Assembly: GCA_964036295.1 (NCBI GenBank)
Contig: OZ038468.1
Coordinates: 3,344,501-3,408,500 of the forward strand
DNA: 64,000 nucleotides
From: Plumapathes pennacea
Lineage: Eukaryota > Cnidaria > Anthozoa > Antipatharia > Myriopathidae
Direction of reading: 5' to 3'
The notes beneath the pieces are model-generated. The model was not told the DNA's origin and made no database searches. It saw only the letters and a program-made list of their open reading frames with translations. A program made the translations under genes and the position numbers. Below, piece by piece: positions 1 to 11,394 of the stretch (positions are counted from its first letter, which is position 1; every line of letters starts with the position of its first letter).

Positions 1-13
1 ATGAGCAAATCAT

Positions 14-327
14 CGACTAATTAAAACATCACACCTTTCAAAGTTTTAAGCGGTTTTGCTGCTATATCTAGCCAATGGATGAAGATACATAAATCAAATG
101 TATTGCAGAAACTTGAAAAATGTTGGAATTTTGACAAAATATTAAGGCTATAGCACAGGGTTTTTTTGCCGATTTTGGCCAAAAGTTGAAAACTCTTGAA
201 ACTTTTAGGAAACCTTCCTTGGACTATAAGAAGACATTCTGCAATACATTGGCTTTATGTATCTTCATCCGTTGGCGAGATATAGCAGCAAAACCGCGTA
301 AAATGTGCGATGTTTAAATTAGTCTAT
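14..327. repeat. Foldback (inverted-repeat) element
   Basis: The stretch around 49-110 is repeated as its reverse complement around 240-298 (both arms contain GATGAAGATACATAAA on one strand), and the similarity continues to an outer pair near 14-40 and 300-327. This is the form of a non-autonomous foldback or MITE-type element. No coding capacity is visible. Confidence 0.65.
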
Positions 328-1869
328 GGTTCTCTCCAAAAGTTCTCTTCAAATGAAATGTGAGGTCAATGTTCACGTTCGGGACAAGGCTGGGGTTTGT
401 TTTTGTCTGCTGAATTATCCGCACCCTCGGGTGCGTGTGTCGCGGTTCTCGTTCACCAGATCGAGACTCGAGAGACGGTTGGTTTCCCGTGTCCAAATTC
501 GTTGTTGGCAAGCCTCGAAGGATTTGAATCTAGGAATATTTCTCGCGATTTCTGAAGAATGGATTTTCACTGGACCTTCTAGCTTGGCCAAAGGGAAGCC
601 TATTTATCTCAGTGGCGATCGTCGGAGTTTGAGCTTGACTGCTGTTGGAGAAGTGTGATTTTATCAGCGAAATGTCAAGTACGGTCGAAATTACTTTCCC
701 GCTTGTCGTTTTCTGTGTAGGGGGCGAGGGAGCATAAATTTAAAACATCTTTATATTAGCTATAAAACGGGTCCAAAACGTTGGAAAGAGATCCATGACA
801 CAATTACTAGACGTGAAAGCGTAATTTTATTTTATCGTAGACATCTGCAAAATCGTACTCAGAGCTGTGACAGACAGACAGACAGACCCCGGATCATGGG
901 CTGTCTGTTTCGAATAGCGACCGCCATCTTGCTGGTCAATTAATATATTCATTAAAATCTTCCTACGGAAGAGCCTTTTATAATATAAGCCACATTCTGA
1001 TTGGTCGAAGAACGCGCTCCATAACTTGCACGCCCGTGCTCAATAATATGACGTGAGCAAATGCGGCTTCCTTTCGACTTTTTCTAGCTTTTCCTCGTTT
1101 AAAAATTAACAGACGCTTTACAACTCAGAAGAAAATAGCTTTATTTTTCCAAAAAAATTTATACTACATGAAGTCACACTGGCATCCAAAGGAAATCAAG
1201 TCTGAAAAATTCTGTATTTCAACAGTCGGTACAGAAAATTGTATGAATCAAAACTCACCTATTTCTCGACGGCTTAATTCTCACGGACAGTCAAATCAAT
1301 CACAACAAAGATAAATATCCGTCAAGCCTTCAATGGTTTTAAAATGAAACGGCATTCATTTATTCCGAAAGTCGCCATACTTGCAGTGTTTACAGTACAG
1401 TTTGCTGGCAGCTCGACTAACAAACAAGTCCGCTCGGCAAACACTTCTGTCTCTTTCGTTCACGGTGATTGTTCACATTCTTCGACGGATCACTTCACTT
1501 TTCTAGACCCTCATTGTTTGCCATAGTTCAAGGTGAATCTCACGTTGTTTTGAAGCGGCGACTTGAATTTCCTGGGATCATCTTCAACAATTGTACCATT
1601 CAAAACATTTACATCGTCACAAATTCTAAAGTCACTGTAGGCTGCTGGCTTTTACCACGCATGCAAGGTTAACAGTACTTTCAGTGTTTTCGTCGATTAA
1701 ACGGCATCTTTTTCATCGACTCTCATCAACTGTTAGATGACAGAAATGTTAGTAAAGTTGTGGCATGTTTTCAATCAGTCAATGAGAGAGTTGCGCGTCG
1801 AAAGAGAATTTTGCAGTCAATCAGAAGTGAATATTTGTTTTCGCTCGTAATTTCGTGTGCCTATGTTAT
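328..1869. other. Intergenic, no gene recognised
   Basis: This stretch holds several short open frames (the longest is about 110 codons at 326-658), but none has a recognisable domain. No exon-like conserved block or RNA gene was seen. A short GACA run lies near 870. Confidence 0.5.
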
Positions 1870-2066
1870 AAAAGAATTGGTTCATGCTTTTAGCTGTGCG
1901 TCTGTCGAGTTATGGATGCACTTGGGAAGTTGGGAGAGCAATCGTGAAGCTAGAGTTGCTCTCGGCTACGCCTCGAGCAACTCTTACGCTTCTCTCGTGC
2001 TCTCCCAACTTCCCGCGTGCATCCACAACTCGATAGACGCACGCAAAGCATGAGCCAATTCTTAAT
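1870..2066. repeat. Foldback MITE, about 200 bp
   Basis: The left arm (1870-1945) is mirrored by the right arm (1997-2066). AGAATTGG at the left end pairs with CCAATTCT at the right, and TTGGGAAGTTGGGAGAGCA pairs with TGCTCTCCCAACTTCCC. The open frames here on both strands are a by-product of the palindrome. Confidence 0.75.
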
Positions 2067-2544
2067 TATAGTGCGCCCCGCGTTTAAGGTTGTTGTCAGG
2101 ACGTGGACGACATTTCGAGACATTACGCCGTCGTTGGTCTCAGCAAGGGACGCCTGAACGCAATGAACCGTCGGCAAAAACGGAACAAATTAAGCAACCT
2201 TAAGAATAGGCGAAGTTTCAAACCATAGGAATATGGAGACAATAGTTCCGAGTTCCTCGCGTTGCCCATCACTTTGACGAACGCTGATCAACGGAAGTGA
2301 CGTCAGAGCTTATTCCCCAAACTCTTTGCATTATGCAAATAGCTTGAACAATCAAAGCAGCGTCGCCGCTGAAAGGTCGCCCATTTCTTGTCAATCGATA
2401 GGTTTCGTCGCACTTGTTAGCTCGGGTATACTTTTCTACTATTTAATGAGGCAGAAACATTCGATAATTGTTTGGAAAAGTTAGTTTGGGATTGGCATTG
2501 CTATATAACAAGGCAGCTCTAAGCTCGCGAATTTGTGAAAGTTA

Positions 2545-2931
2545 GGCCCGGTTTAGACGCCGCTCCTGACATGCGCCGAACCTAATAGTAATAGATTCGA
2601 CCCTGGTTCGACATAGGAGCGACTATTGATTCAAACGGCGAACTTTTCCTGCCGCACCAAATACACAATAGTGCTTATGTTTAAGGATACATGTTTTTAA
2701 TTCAAAATAATTTAAAATAATTCATGCAATAAATACGGCACATGTGAAGAGCGGCGTCTGAATTAATGTCGCTCCCACGTCGGATTATGCGACAGCGTCA
2801 GTCGAACCTAATACCGCTGCCGTACCTAATTCAAATATGCCGAACCTAATTGATTCAGACGCCGCTCTTCTGCCGTACTTAATTCAAGCATCAGGTTCGG
2901 CGCATGTCAGGAGCGGTGTCTGAACCGGGCC
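2545..2931. mobile_element. PIF/Harbinger-type MITE, copy 1
   Basis: This is a 387-bp element with near-perfect terminal inverted repeats: GGCCCGGTTTAGACGCCGCT at the left and the matching complement at the right. It is flanked by TTA on both sides (2542-2544 and 2932-2934), the three-base target duplication typical of PIF/Harbinger elements. A second copy lies at 32465-32850. It has no coding capacity and would depend on a transposase elsewhere. Confidence 0.85.
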
Positions 2932-3554
2932 TTACTTTTTACATTTTTAATTTGCTCATTTTTTAAGCTCGCATTCAGCACGAAGTGCTGAAAAGCGAAG
3001 CTTCGTGCGATCCAGTCAATTGGAATGTGTCCCGGTGCTGTCAACATTGGATTCCAAATATGGAAGTCGTTCTTTTCCCAATTTGGGCAGTATCGATATT
3101 ACCGACAACGCAACAAAATCGAGAACGCGATCATCGAAGTAGCTTTTGCGGTGGCATTTTTAAGCATCCCACCTTATTGCAGTTAAGACTGCGTCAGTCA
3201 GTCAGTCAGTCCGTCATGCTGTGTCAACAATTAATTGCCTTTGAAATTTGAGCATCAGCGAATACGCATGAAGAAACGAAGAGATGGGAAGACGTTTTCT
3301 GGAGTTATTTTGATTGTTATCATTGTGTTCCTGAATTGCCAGTAGATCTGTTGCACTTCAGAACCATTATCACAGAGGTTTTGGTAAATTCTCGGTTTGA
3401 CAAGCGTAAGTTAAAGTTGAAAGACCCGTGACCACTGACAGCCTTGATCGCGATCGAGCGACTTCAGCTTGTCGAAATATTTCTATCGTTTGATTATATT
3501 TGCTTTGCTTCGCATAGTTTTCGCCAGCAATGAAAAATGCTGTAGAGAACTGAG

Positions 3555-4556
3555 AGAAGAAGAATTCGAAAATGAATTTGACCAAAACCGCAAGTAATGT
3601 CAACAAGTTATCAGATTTCATGTAAACTTATTCGACTTGAAACTCAGCCAAAAGAAGAAAGGCGTGTTTTCTTTAAGCACGTATTTAGCTTGAATGCAGC
3701 CCAGGCTGGAGTATCATGGCCTCTGATGAATATGTAGATGTTGGACATAAGCTGTGCATGACATGAGTAATGAAGTTACGGATAGACTTTTTTCTTTGCG
3801 ACTCCGGAAGGTCTCCTTCCGGTTCAAAGATTTGGACTCGGTGAAGAATTTTTAATTTTCCCATTTCGAGCGTCTAAGTTTTATAATTTTTACCCTCTGC
3901 CGCCTCGTAAATGAGGGTTTTCAAAACTGAGACTAAATCGAATACGCGGTTCAGCAAAAGTGGAGGCCCGCGGAAACGGATGCGAACTTCCACATACCTA
4001 AAACTGAGCAATTTTTACGATGTGGCCTTGAGCCAGTTCTATTAAATACCCACTCCCGCAAAAGTATTTTTACAAATTCGCGAGCTTACAGCTGCCTTGC
4101 TGCTTTGATTGGTATGTGGAAGTTCGGAACCGTTTCCGCGGGCCTCCACTTTTGCTAAACTGCGTATTCGAATAAGTCTTAGTTTTAAAAGACCTCCATT
4201 TACAAGGCGGCAGAGGGTGAAAACTATATGTGGCGCTCGAAATGAGAGAATTTAGCTTTATCCCCAAAACACTGCAGCAATCATTTAGTACTCTGAACCG
4301 TGACGGGACTTCCCAAGCCGGCAAAGAAAAAAATGTCTATCCGTGACTTTTTGGACACCTAAATATTTATCAGAGACCATGATATTCCAGCCTGGGCTGC
4401 AACCAAACTAAATACGTGCGCAATAAAAACTATGCCTTTCTTCTTTTGGCTGAGTTTCAGGTTAAATAAATTTTAGGGAAATCTGATACACTTAACTTCT
4501 TGACAACTGTACCTGTGGTTTTGGTCAATCATATTCACTTTTGAATTCTTCTTCCA
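3555..4556. repeat. Large imperfect inverted repeat, about 1 kb
   Basis: The left arm (about 3555-4008) reappears in reverse complement as the right arm (about 4084-4556), with roughly 75 bp between them. Matching landmarks include ACTCAGCCAAAAGAAGAAAG near 3650 against CTTTCTTCTTTTGGCTGAGT near 4440, and GGCCCGCGGAAACGG near 3965 against CCGTTTCCGCGGGCC near 4130. The arms are diverged by substitutions and small indels. It could be a foldback transposon or an old inverted duplication. Confidence 0.75.
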
Positions 4557-4705
4557 GTATCCAGTATCATGCACAGCTAGTATTTGACACCTACAAATTT
4601 ATCAGAAGCCATGATACTACGCCTGGGCTACATCCGAACTAAATACACATGTAGAGAAAACTGTGCCGTTCTTCTTTTGGCTGAGTTTCAAGTTCAAGGC
4701 AGTTT
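4557..4705 (+). repeat. Third, partial arm of the 3.6-4.6 kb inverted repeat
   Basis: This block repeats, in direct orientation, part of the right arm of the preceding inverted repeat (compare about 4355-4460). Shared words include CATGATA, CCTGGGCT and TTCTTCTTTTGGCTGAGTTTC. The complex therefore has three arms. Confidence 0.6.
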
Positions 4706-5358
4706 CGGTCACGCATTATTCTTCTTCCATTTGTGTACAGTTTTTATTGCTGTGGAAAATGGCAATTTGAACAAGTGACAGCGACGTTGTTTCTTTTTTT
4801 CCAAGAGTCTTCGAAGTTTGCGTAAAAGAATATGCGACGGTTCTCTGGTCGAGTCGTTCCTGAATATAAATCGACTTTATTTACCCTTGCCACTCCGTTT
4901 AAATAGTAACGCGAGCGTTCGTCAAACATTTCAAGTTCACAAGCTGCTGTTGCACCCTCATTCAGCGGCTGAGTTTTGTTTAAAAACAACGAAATGGCTG
5001 CACTTAATGATAACAGTATAGCCATGCAGTTTGACTATTAATTTCAGTGTCTTCAGCGTCCGCGCTCAACGGCGTTATATTTTCGTGCCTTGATAATCAC
5101 AATGTAATCTACATTCGCGGAAACTTTTAGGCTCAGTGACCAAACAAACTTCGAATGCTTGACCACCAGAATGACGAGTTTCAGAAAAGTTCCCGTACAA
5201 AACCTACTTGGAGAACTGCTATATTATAAAACATAACACGATCATGCCCAAATTTGAAATTGACGAAATCCTTATTTGGAAGTTCATTGTTGACACAGAA
5301 GGCTGGAGGGACATCGCGACTCCTTTAAGCTCGCCCCACTTCGTGGGCGACCTTAAAA
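4706..5358. other. Upstream flank of the pRiA4b-like gene
   Basis: No gene, RNA or clear repeat was recognised in this stretch just before the ATG at 5359. Two overlapping open frames on opposite strands (about 4744-5025) have no recognisable domain. Confidence 0.4.
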
Positions 5359-6408
5359 ATGGCCAAATTCGCGGTTCCTGGAAATGAAATTATGGACACA
5401 ACAGAAGCTGTCGCCACCTCTGCGCCTGTGCTTTATCAGTTGAAGATAACCTTGAAGACTCCAACGACAGACGAAGCAGAGAAATTGTGGCGAAGAGTTG
5501 TTGTTCCCTCATCTTTCAGTCTACTGCAGTTGCATGTTGTAATTCAAGACGTTTTTGAATGGAGTGGTTGCTGTCAACATTGCTTCACGAAGGAGCCAAT
5601 ACAAGATCCAGTATGCCACACGGAACCTGTCGAGTATCGATCCTTAATAGGTGTAGATCAAATGCATTTTCTTTCCCGCGTAGGTTGTAACACTGGTGTT
5701 TTCGTTGAGCATTCGCATGTTCACGCCCCGCCATTAAGCTCGCGGTACAACAAAAAAGTCCCAATTGGAGCATTCTTCCTCGAGCCGAGCCAAGTCCGTG
5801 ATGAGAGAGTTTACCAGCTTAATCGCGTTTTCAACGCTAACAGCCCTAAACTATGCTACGAGTACGACTTCGGAGCCGACTGGGTTCACGAAATTGAATT
5901 CGAAGGGTACGCAATCTGGAAGCACGGCATCAATTATCCAACTTGCATCGACGGGCGAGGTGAAGGGAAATGCGATTTGCGATATGAGGATGTGTTGGCT
6001 GATGGAAATCAGCCACCAAGAAAGCGACGGCTGAAGTTCAGATTGACACGAATTCAACAGGTTTTGAATGGAACGTACGCTTCGAAATGGCCAATGGTGG
6101 TAGACAACACGTTGGTAAACAAATGTTACATGTGCGCGTGGTACCACGCGAAGACCCGCCGATGCCGGGGAAACACCATTTGCACTGGTCGCTGTTGTGA
6201 GTACTGCTTGAAGGCTGACTTTATTTACACCACTGTTCCGTTATCTGAAGGAGTGGCGAACACTCTGTTCGGAAGTGTTGTTATTAATCTGCGACTTCAC
6301 AGACAACACTTTCTGCGAACTGCTACTTGCGACTTCGTCGAAATCAATGGCGAGGATTGTAAATATTGCCGATATTCGAAAGAGGCTAAACGGCAGAGAT
6401 TTAGGTAA
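5359..6408 (+). CDS. Plasmid pRiA4b ORF-3-like protein with C-terminal Cys cluster
   Basis: A single uninterrupted 349-codon frame. Residues 25-65 (YQLKITLK, then LWRRVVVP at 43-50 and LLQLHVVIQ at 55-63) and 167-182 (YEYDFGADWVHEIEFE) match the signature of the pRiA4b ORF-3-like family, followed by the YPxC-IDGRGEGKC stretch at 193-205. The family is common in bacteria, plasmids and transposon cargo; its biochemical role is not established. The C-terminal part (about 256-340) is rich in Cys and basic residues (CYMC, CTGRCCEYC, CKYC) and may bind zinc, which is inference. The ATG at 5359 has a favourable context (AAAATGG); a second Met at codon 12 is an alternative start. The absence of introns in a genome whose other genes are split fits a horizontally acquired or retroposed gene. 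It is probably real because it is long, intact and family-consistent. Confidence 0.82.
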   Translation: MAKFAVPGNEIMDTTEAVATSAPVLYQLKITLKTPTTDEAEKLWRRVVVPSSFSLLQLHVVIQDVFEWSGCCQHCFTKEPIQDPVCHTEPVEYRSLIGVDQMHFLSRVGCNTGVFVEHSHVHAPPLSSRYNKKVPIGAFFLEPSQVRDERVYQLNRVFNANSPKLCYEYDFGADWVHEIEFEGYAIWKHGINYPTCIDGRGEGKCDLRYEDVLADGNQPPRKRRLKFRLTRIQQVLNGTYASKWPMVVDNTLVNKCYMCAWYHAKTRRCRGNTICTGRCCEYCLKADFIYTTVPLSEGVANTLFGSVVINLRLHRQHFLRTATCDFVEINGEDCKYCRYSKEAKRQRFR

Positions 6409-6834
6409 CGATGTATTGTTTTAGTATCTCAACCAATTTGCTTAAGGTTTCAGTGAACAAGTTCTGCCAAAATTACCGAAGTTATGCCCTCTGAAGAACT
6501 CCGAGGTCTTCTTATAGTATGTACTGTAAATACGTACACCTTTTGTTAAAACTGTATTAACGCCATCAGTAATGTAAAGACCAAGTAAGGTCAATTTGGA
6601 GGTCTGCAGTACACTAGAATATAAAATTATGTTTGTATGAATACTATGGTTAAAGCTTCCAAATGTACCATTATAAAATTATAACGATTAGCTAAAATTT
6701 CGTAAAGTTTCTATTTCAACTTGTTTGGTTTACATTTCTCGAGTTACAGTGATATTATGGTTCTTTCTATTTATGTTTTTATTGTCTGACCTTAACTGCA
6801 GCTCTTTAGCAGTAAAAGTTAGCTGCTTTAATTA

Positions 6835-7107
6835 GGCCCGGGTCAAAGCTGTACTTCACGTGAACCGAACTCAATCTAGCAAATTAAATTCATGTGAAGT
6901 TTGGTGTTTGACCCAACCAAGTTGGACTGTTTGTATTTGGAACAGCTGGTCGATCTTCACGGCTAGTGCAAGCCACGAAGAACGGCTTCAGTTGATTTTG
7001 GCTAAATTGAGTTCAGCGCTTAAATAACAGGTGAACTTAATTAATTTGAGTTGACCTAAACAGTAATTGAGTTCGGCTCATGTGAAGTATGGCATTTGAC
7101 CCAGGTC
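6835..7107. mobile_element. Harbinger-like MITE, second family
   Basis: The ends are inverted repeats: TTAGGCCCGGGTCAAA at the left and TTTGACCCAGGTCTAA at the right. Inside, AACCGAACTCAAT near 6860 pairs with ATTGAGTTCGG near 7065. There is no coding capacity. The flanking triplets form a palindrome with the ends, so the target duplication cannot be fixed exactly. Confidence 0.7.
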
Positions 7108-7204
7108 TAAAGTTATGACAATATGTTTGATATTACTTGTAAGTTGTGTTTAGGTAATTAGCTGTGTTTAACTGTACACATGCAGTGTACATGTGTTACA
7201 TTAT

Positions 7205-7380
7205 CATATAGACACGAGTGTTTTACTGGAAAATATACCGTGCGTAAAATCCATACAAAACTACATCCGGGACCCGCGTGGCGTATTTTCCATATCCTCA
7301 CTAGTGAGGATATCGTTGGCATCATTTCCCGCTATTGCACGGTTGTTTGTGCAATTACTTGTAAAACACTTGTGTCTAAT
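7205..7380 (+). repeat. Dispersed repeat 'R1' (GACACGAGTGTTTTACTGG family)
   Basis: The block reappears near 32335-32465 (continuing at about 32854-32895 after an insertion) and at about 35138-35290. It contains a small palindrome, ATATCCTCACTAGTGAGGATAT. It sits next to the foldback element at 7396, and the pairing R1 plus foldback recurs near 32.9 kb, so the two may be one composite element. Confidence 0.7.
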
Positions 7381-7395
7381 ATAATAAAAAGAAAA

Positions 7396-7532
7396 TTACA
7401 CGGTGGCTTGAAGATATGGATTTTATTTTCTTGTGGTAAAAACAATATTTTACTCACTCGCGAAGCGCTCGTTCATAAAATGTTGTTTTTACCACTCAAA
7501 AATAAATTTCATATCTTTGCGCCACCGTGTAA
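7396..7532. repeat. Foldback MITE 'R2'
   Basis: TTACACGGTGGC at the left end pairs with GCCACCGTGTAA at the right, and the arms are complementary over most of their length. Further copies lie at 32911-33047 and 36857-36954; the last has a collapsed loop. Confidence 0.8.
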
Positions 7533-8639
7533 TATCCTCTATATATTGCCCTACATTGTACATAGAGTACAGTAATACTATAGGGGTTTGGTGTTCATGC
7601 ATCTTTGTTGTTGTTTACATTAAACCTTTTTGCATCACATTTGTTTAGCTGCATAAATACAAAGCCTTTGTATTTAAGTGTGTGTGGGGCTGTGGGGTAT
7701 TTCTTAGGATTTTTTTTTTTTTTATAAATTATTGGGAATTCTTAAAAAGGAAATGTGGATTTTCATTTCATTGCAATGCTTGACATTAAACGGTTGCCCG
7801 CTAATTTTGGTCAGGCAGGTAAAATCAGGGCTGGGCAAACAAAAATTTTGAAACTTTCTATTGCTTGAATTCAATCTACAGTCTGATGGGCAACCAACCT
7901 AAAACCTTAATGTCAAGCACTACATTGTAATATTAATTATTGGGACAAGGAATTCTGGGAATTCCGAGAAATATTTCAAAGATCGGGACATATTGATCAT
8001 TGAATATTTTGGAACTTCTTGGGAATTCTTGAGAGTTTTAACATTCAAAGAACTCGATCACCATGGCAGATATACATAGCAACTCACCAAGTCATGACAA
8101 GACTACTGTACAATTTCCTGATTTACATAAATATATATGTATTATAGGTAATCATGTTTTCGAGTTGTTCACAATTTGACGGATCAAGGGTGAAATACAG
8201 ACACCATCAGGGGCAGATCTAGACAGACTGATTGTTCAACTTAGCCAAATTTCGTTTTCCTCCCAGGGGAGCATTTGTGACTCACAGATTTAGAACCAGG
8301 GGAAAAGTCGACCATTCATAGGCTTTGGGGAGTGCATAAAAAGAGACCGGACTTGATTTGTTAGAGAGGCTTGTCTAGTCTTGTCATTGAATTCCTCCTT
8401 GCACTTGGCACAAAAACATGATACTGGGCTGGTCAAATGTTTACATAGAGTGAGATCGATGTTGAAGAAATTATCATGTAGGTGGAGGATTTTATTCCTT
8501 TGACCCAATAAATGATATAATGTGAGAGTGTATGCAAGCCAAAGTGCAGATATAAAGAGATGCCTCTGGGTGAATAAATGGTGAAAGCTTAAGAAAATTC
8601 TACTATCCTTGACTTCAACAGACAAGCAACAAAACCAAC

Positions 8640-8800
8640 TCAGCCAATCAGTAAAAGGGATCCTTACTTTAAAAATGCCAAAAAACACAAAAGAGGGGAC
8701 CATTACCTAAAAAAAAAAGCCAAAAAACCAAAGGGAGGACCCTTAAATACATAAAAAATGTGAAAAAACCAAAGGGGGACCCTCACCTAAAAATGCTGAT
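8640..8800. repeat. Degenerate minisatellite, A-rich with GGGACC(C/A)TTA motifs
   Basis: The motif of a GGGACC core followed by TTACCTAAAAA and CCAAAAA recurs every 35-45 bp about four times. A similar stretch is at 30715-30830, in the matching duplicated block. Confidence 0.6.
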
Positions 8801-8887
8801 TCAGAAGTAATTGACGTGTATATATCTCATGTTCAGCAATAATCAAAATATCTTTTGTGCTTTTTACAGCACAAGAAATCCTCAATT

Positions 8888-8919
8888 CGAGCATTCTTTG
8901 TCGAGCCGAGCCAAGTCCG
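8888..8919 (+). pseudogene. Short fragment of the pRiA4b-like gene
   Basis: A 32-base stretch matches 5767-5798 inside the intact gene at 29 of 32 positions (shared GAGCCGAGCCAAGTCCG). It is bracketed by the direct repeat GCTTTTTACAGCA (8859-8871 and 8919-8931). It is too short to code for anything. Confidence 0.5.
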
Positions 8920-9847
8920 CTTTTTACAGCAGATGACTTTGGAACAAGTTTAATACACATGTATCAAGATACTTTCTGTGTTCATTTACAAAAGTATTTG
9001 AAATTTCCATAAAGGAATATGCAATTGCTCTCTGGCTAATTTCCGAGCATAAACCTTAAATGTACCTTACATGTGAAATAGTAAATACTGCATTAAGCAA
9101 TATATTTTAAAGTTCAGATGTTTCTTCTGCTACACAACACACTCCCCGCAGTTCAATAGGTGCAGCACTGTTACCATGAATGGTAATTTTTTCATAAATG
9201 GGAAAATGGTTAAGTAAAGAATTCCCCAATAATGGTTTTTAGTATGAATGGGAATGCAGCTAAATCCATCAATATTTGTGGTAATCAGTGGCATTAATGG
9301 TTTTTCAGAATATTTTTCTGTAGAATTGATGATAGTACCAGACATAAAAATTAAATTAAATTAAGCACAGTTGTAAATCCAACCTACATGTAACTGCAGT
9401 AGCACTGTACTTGTGCCCTTGCACGAACTACATTACTCAATCCATGACATCCAGATAGCTGTACAACTTGTCCCTTTCAAAAATCTAACAGCTTATTCCA
9501 GTCACTTCAATTCTGTTTCTATGAGGAAGAGAAAGCATTTTGTCAGCTAACAGCTGATATTTTTGCTGGGTTAAATGTAGCTTTATTGTCAGAAATTAAG
9601 CTCAAACATAACACAAGGTAGGTAGATTTAACACTTTTACTCCCAAGAGTGATCAACTTCAATTTTCTCCTTCAGTAAGATTCTTACCAGAATCATATCA
9701 TACAGAAAGGAGAACATGGCTTTTGATAACTTGCTCTGCTCTGCTGAAAGTTGATTGAGATCAATTCTCACTACATCACTCGTACAGTTTCTTCTTAACA
9801 GGTTGGGAGAATCTACATTTTGATTTTGGGAGTGAACAGAGGCAGAG

Positions 9848-10016
9848 TCATAAGGCTTGTGGGATGTGGCTTAATTACATAATCAGAATACTGCACAATG
9901 TGCTGGTAAGCTAAAGCCACAGATTAGGGCACAAAGGCCACAGTGGTAGCGGGCATTACTCCTTGATCTACCAAAAAAAACATAAAAAATTGTGAGCCCA
10001 AGTAATAGCAGCCATG
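9848..10016 (+). repeat. Dispersed repeat 'S', partial copy
   Basis: About 165 bp match, in reverse complement, the element inserted in the LINE at 62795-63078. Shared stretches include AAGGCTTGTGGGATGTGG, AATACTGCACAATGTGCTGG and CCCAAGTAATAGCAGCCATGG. The element class is not known; it is non-coding. Confidence 0.7.
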
Positions 10017-11231
10017 GAGTCAGGGAGAGACAGGAAGGCAACAAAAACTCACCACACACTGAACTTGTCTCATAAGCTTGACTGTGCATTATCGCTCGGC
10101 TGCTGTCTGTTCTGCATTTTATCTTTACCCTGAAGTCAAAGAACACTTTTGGTCAGTTAACCTATCTTTTAGGCAACACAACAACATGACCATGTCACGA
10201 ATGCATACCATTCGTGTTTTAATTAACTCCAAAGGCAGTACTCAGGTATACCACTGATGGGGAGGTGCAAATGAAGCCCCATTTTTAACTCATGAATGTG
10301 AAAGCAATGAACGAGTTATAGTGGTTGGGAGGAAATTCACTCGATCGTTCCATGTCTGTTAACAATGGCTATATTGTTTATTTATTTTGCTGGGTGTAAA
10401 CTTCTGGCGGAAGTGGGTTCCGCTGACAAGTGCATAACACTGTCGCACCCCCCTCCCCCAACTTCCCTTGAGCTTGTCAGGTTAGAGCAAGTACAGCCCA
10501 AACTCCTCATCAAACAGTTCATCACGCGGCGCAATACACGTACTGTACTGTCGGTACAGTACCGCACCCAACACAACCCCTCCCCCCTCGGGGGTGGCAG
10601 TAAAGTAATCGTGATATTTTTGAGTAACCTATACGTTACCCCAAGTAAGTCACTGCAAATTAAATACTGACTATAGAAATTCACACAGCAAACGCAAAGC
10701 GCTAAGTCATGAAAGGCGATGTCGTGATTAATCCGAGTGAAATTTCACACGGTCGAGCAAAAGAAAACCATACAAATGCAGAGAGTTTTCCGGTGTACAT
10801 TTTACCTGCTCGTTCGACGTCTTCTGCAGTGTCAAGCACTCTTCACAGCTTCTTCAGCTACATGTCGAGCTCAGAACTCAACGAAGATCTCGCTCCTTGA
10901 TCAACTTTCTGGCTCAAATCGCTGCTCAACTTGGATTTCGATAGACAATACGACAACATCTCGGTATATTCTGCGGCTTAAAAGGCAAAGCGACGAAGTA
11001 ATCCACGAATCGATGCAGAAGCATGGCGAAACGACCTCTCAAAACGTTCTGAAACGGCCAGATTCCAGATATAACCCTTCATATAAGACAAATATATGGA
11101 AGGTGGGGTCCAGTCTGTTTGTCAGTTAACTTATTAATTTATGATAAGTATCAATCACAGTTGGTTATTTTCTCAAGATCCTCTCCTCTTCCCCTCCCCC
11201 CTCAACCACATTTTTTTGCACTCGCCATTTT

Positions 11232-11394
11232 TTCGCGCGTCCAGTCTTGAACAGGGTATCCAATTAGAGCACTTTGTCTTAGACAGGGTAGCAAAATTTC
11301 CATTTTTGTGTCTTGTATAGGGTCAGGGTTTTATAGAGTCGGCGGAACACCCCTACCCAAATTCCTATTAAGTACCCCCCCCCCCCCCCCCCCG
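11232..11394 (-). repeat. Dispersed repeat 'X', inverted copy, ending in poly-C
   Basis: The block contains AGCACTTTGTCTTAGACAGG, then GGGTCAGGGTTTTATAGAGT and a CCTACCCAAATTCCTA end, followed by a run of 19 C. It is the reverse complement of the repeat that follows every MFSD12-like first exon (for example 18073-18210). Confidence 0.75.

Larger units (their letters stand above)
8326..11130 (+). repeat. Duplicated upstream block, first copy
   Basis: Segments of this block recur upstream of MFSD12-like copy B (30245-31465) and copy C (46773-48110): the GAGTGCATAAAAAGAGAC stretch near 8330, the ACTTCAATTTTCTCCTTCAG stretch near 9657, and the CACACGGTCGAGCAAAAG stretch near 10747. It therefore belongs to the tandemly duplicated unit. 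No gene was recognised in it. Confidence 0.7.

Noticed and set aside
326-658. A 110-codon open frame near the left edge
   Set aside because: No domain, no homologue within the window, an opposite-strand frame overlaps it, and there is no splice or promoter support.
1760-2177. Overlapping open frames on both strands with mirrored protein sequence
   Set aside because: They cover a palindromic MITE; the frames on the two strands are products of the same inverted repeat.
4744-5025. A possible small secreted protein on the minus strand
   Set aside because: The hydrophobic start is short, the plus strand is also open, and no second copy or domain supports it.
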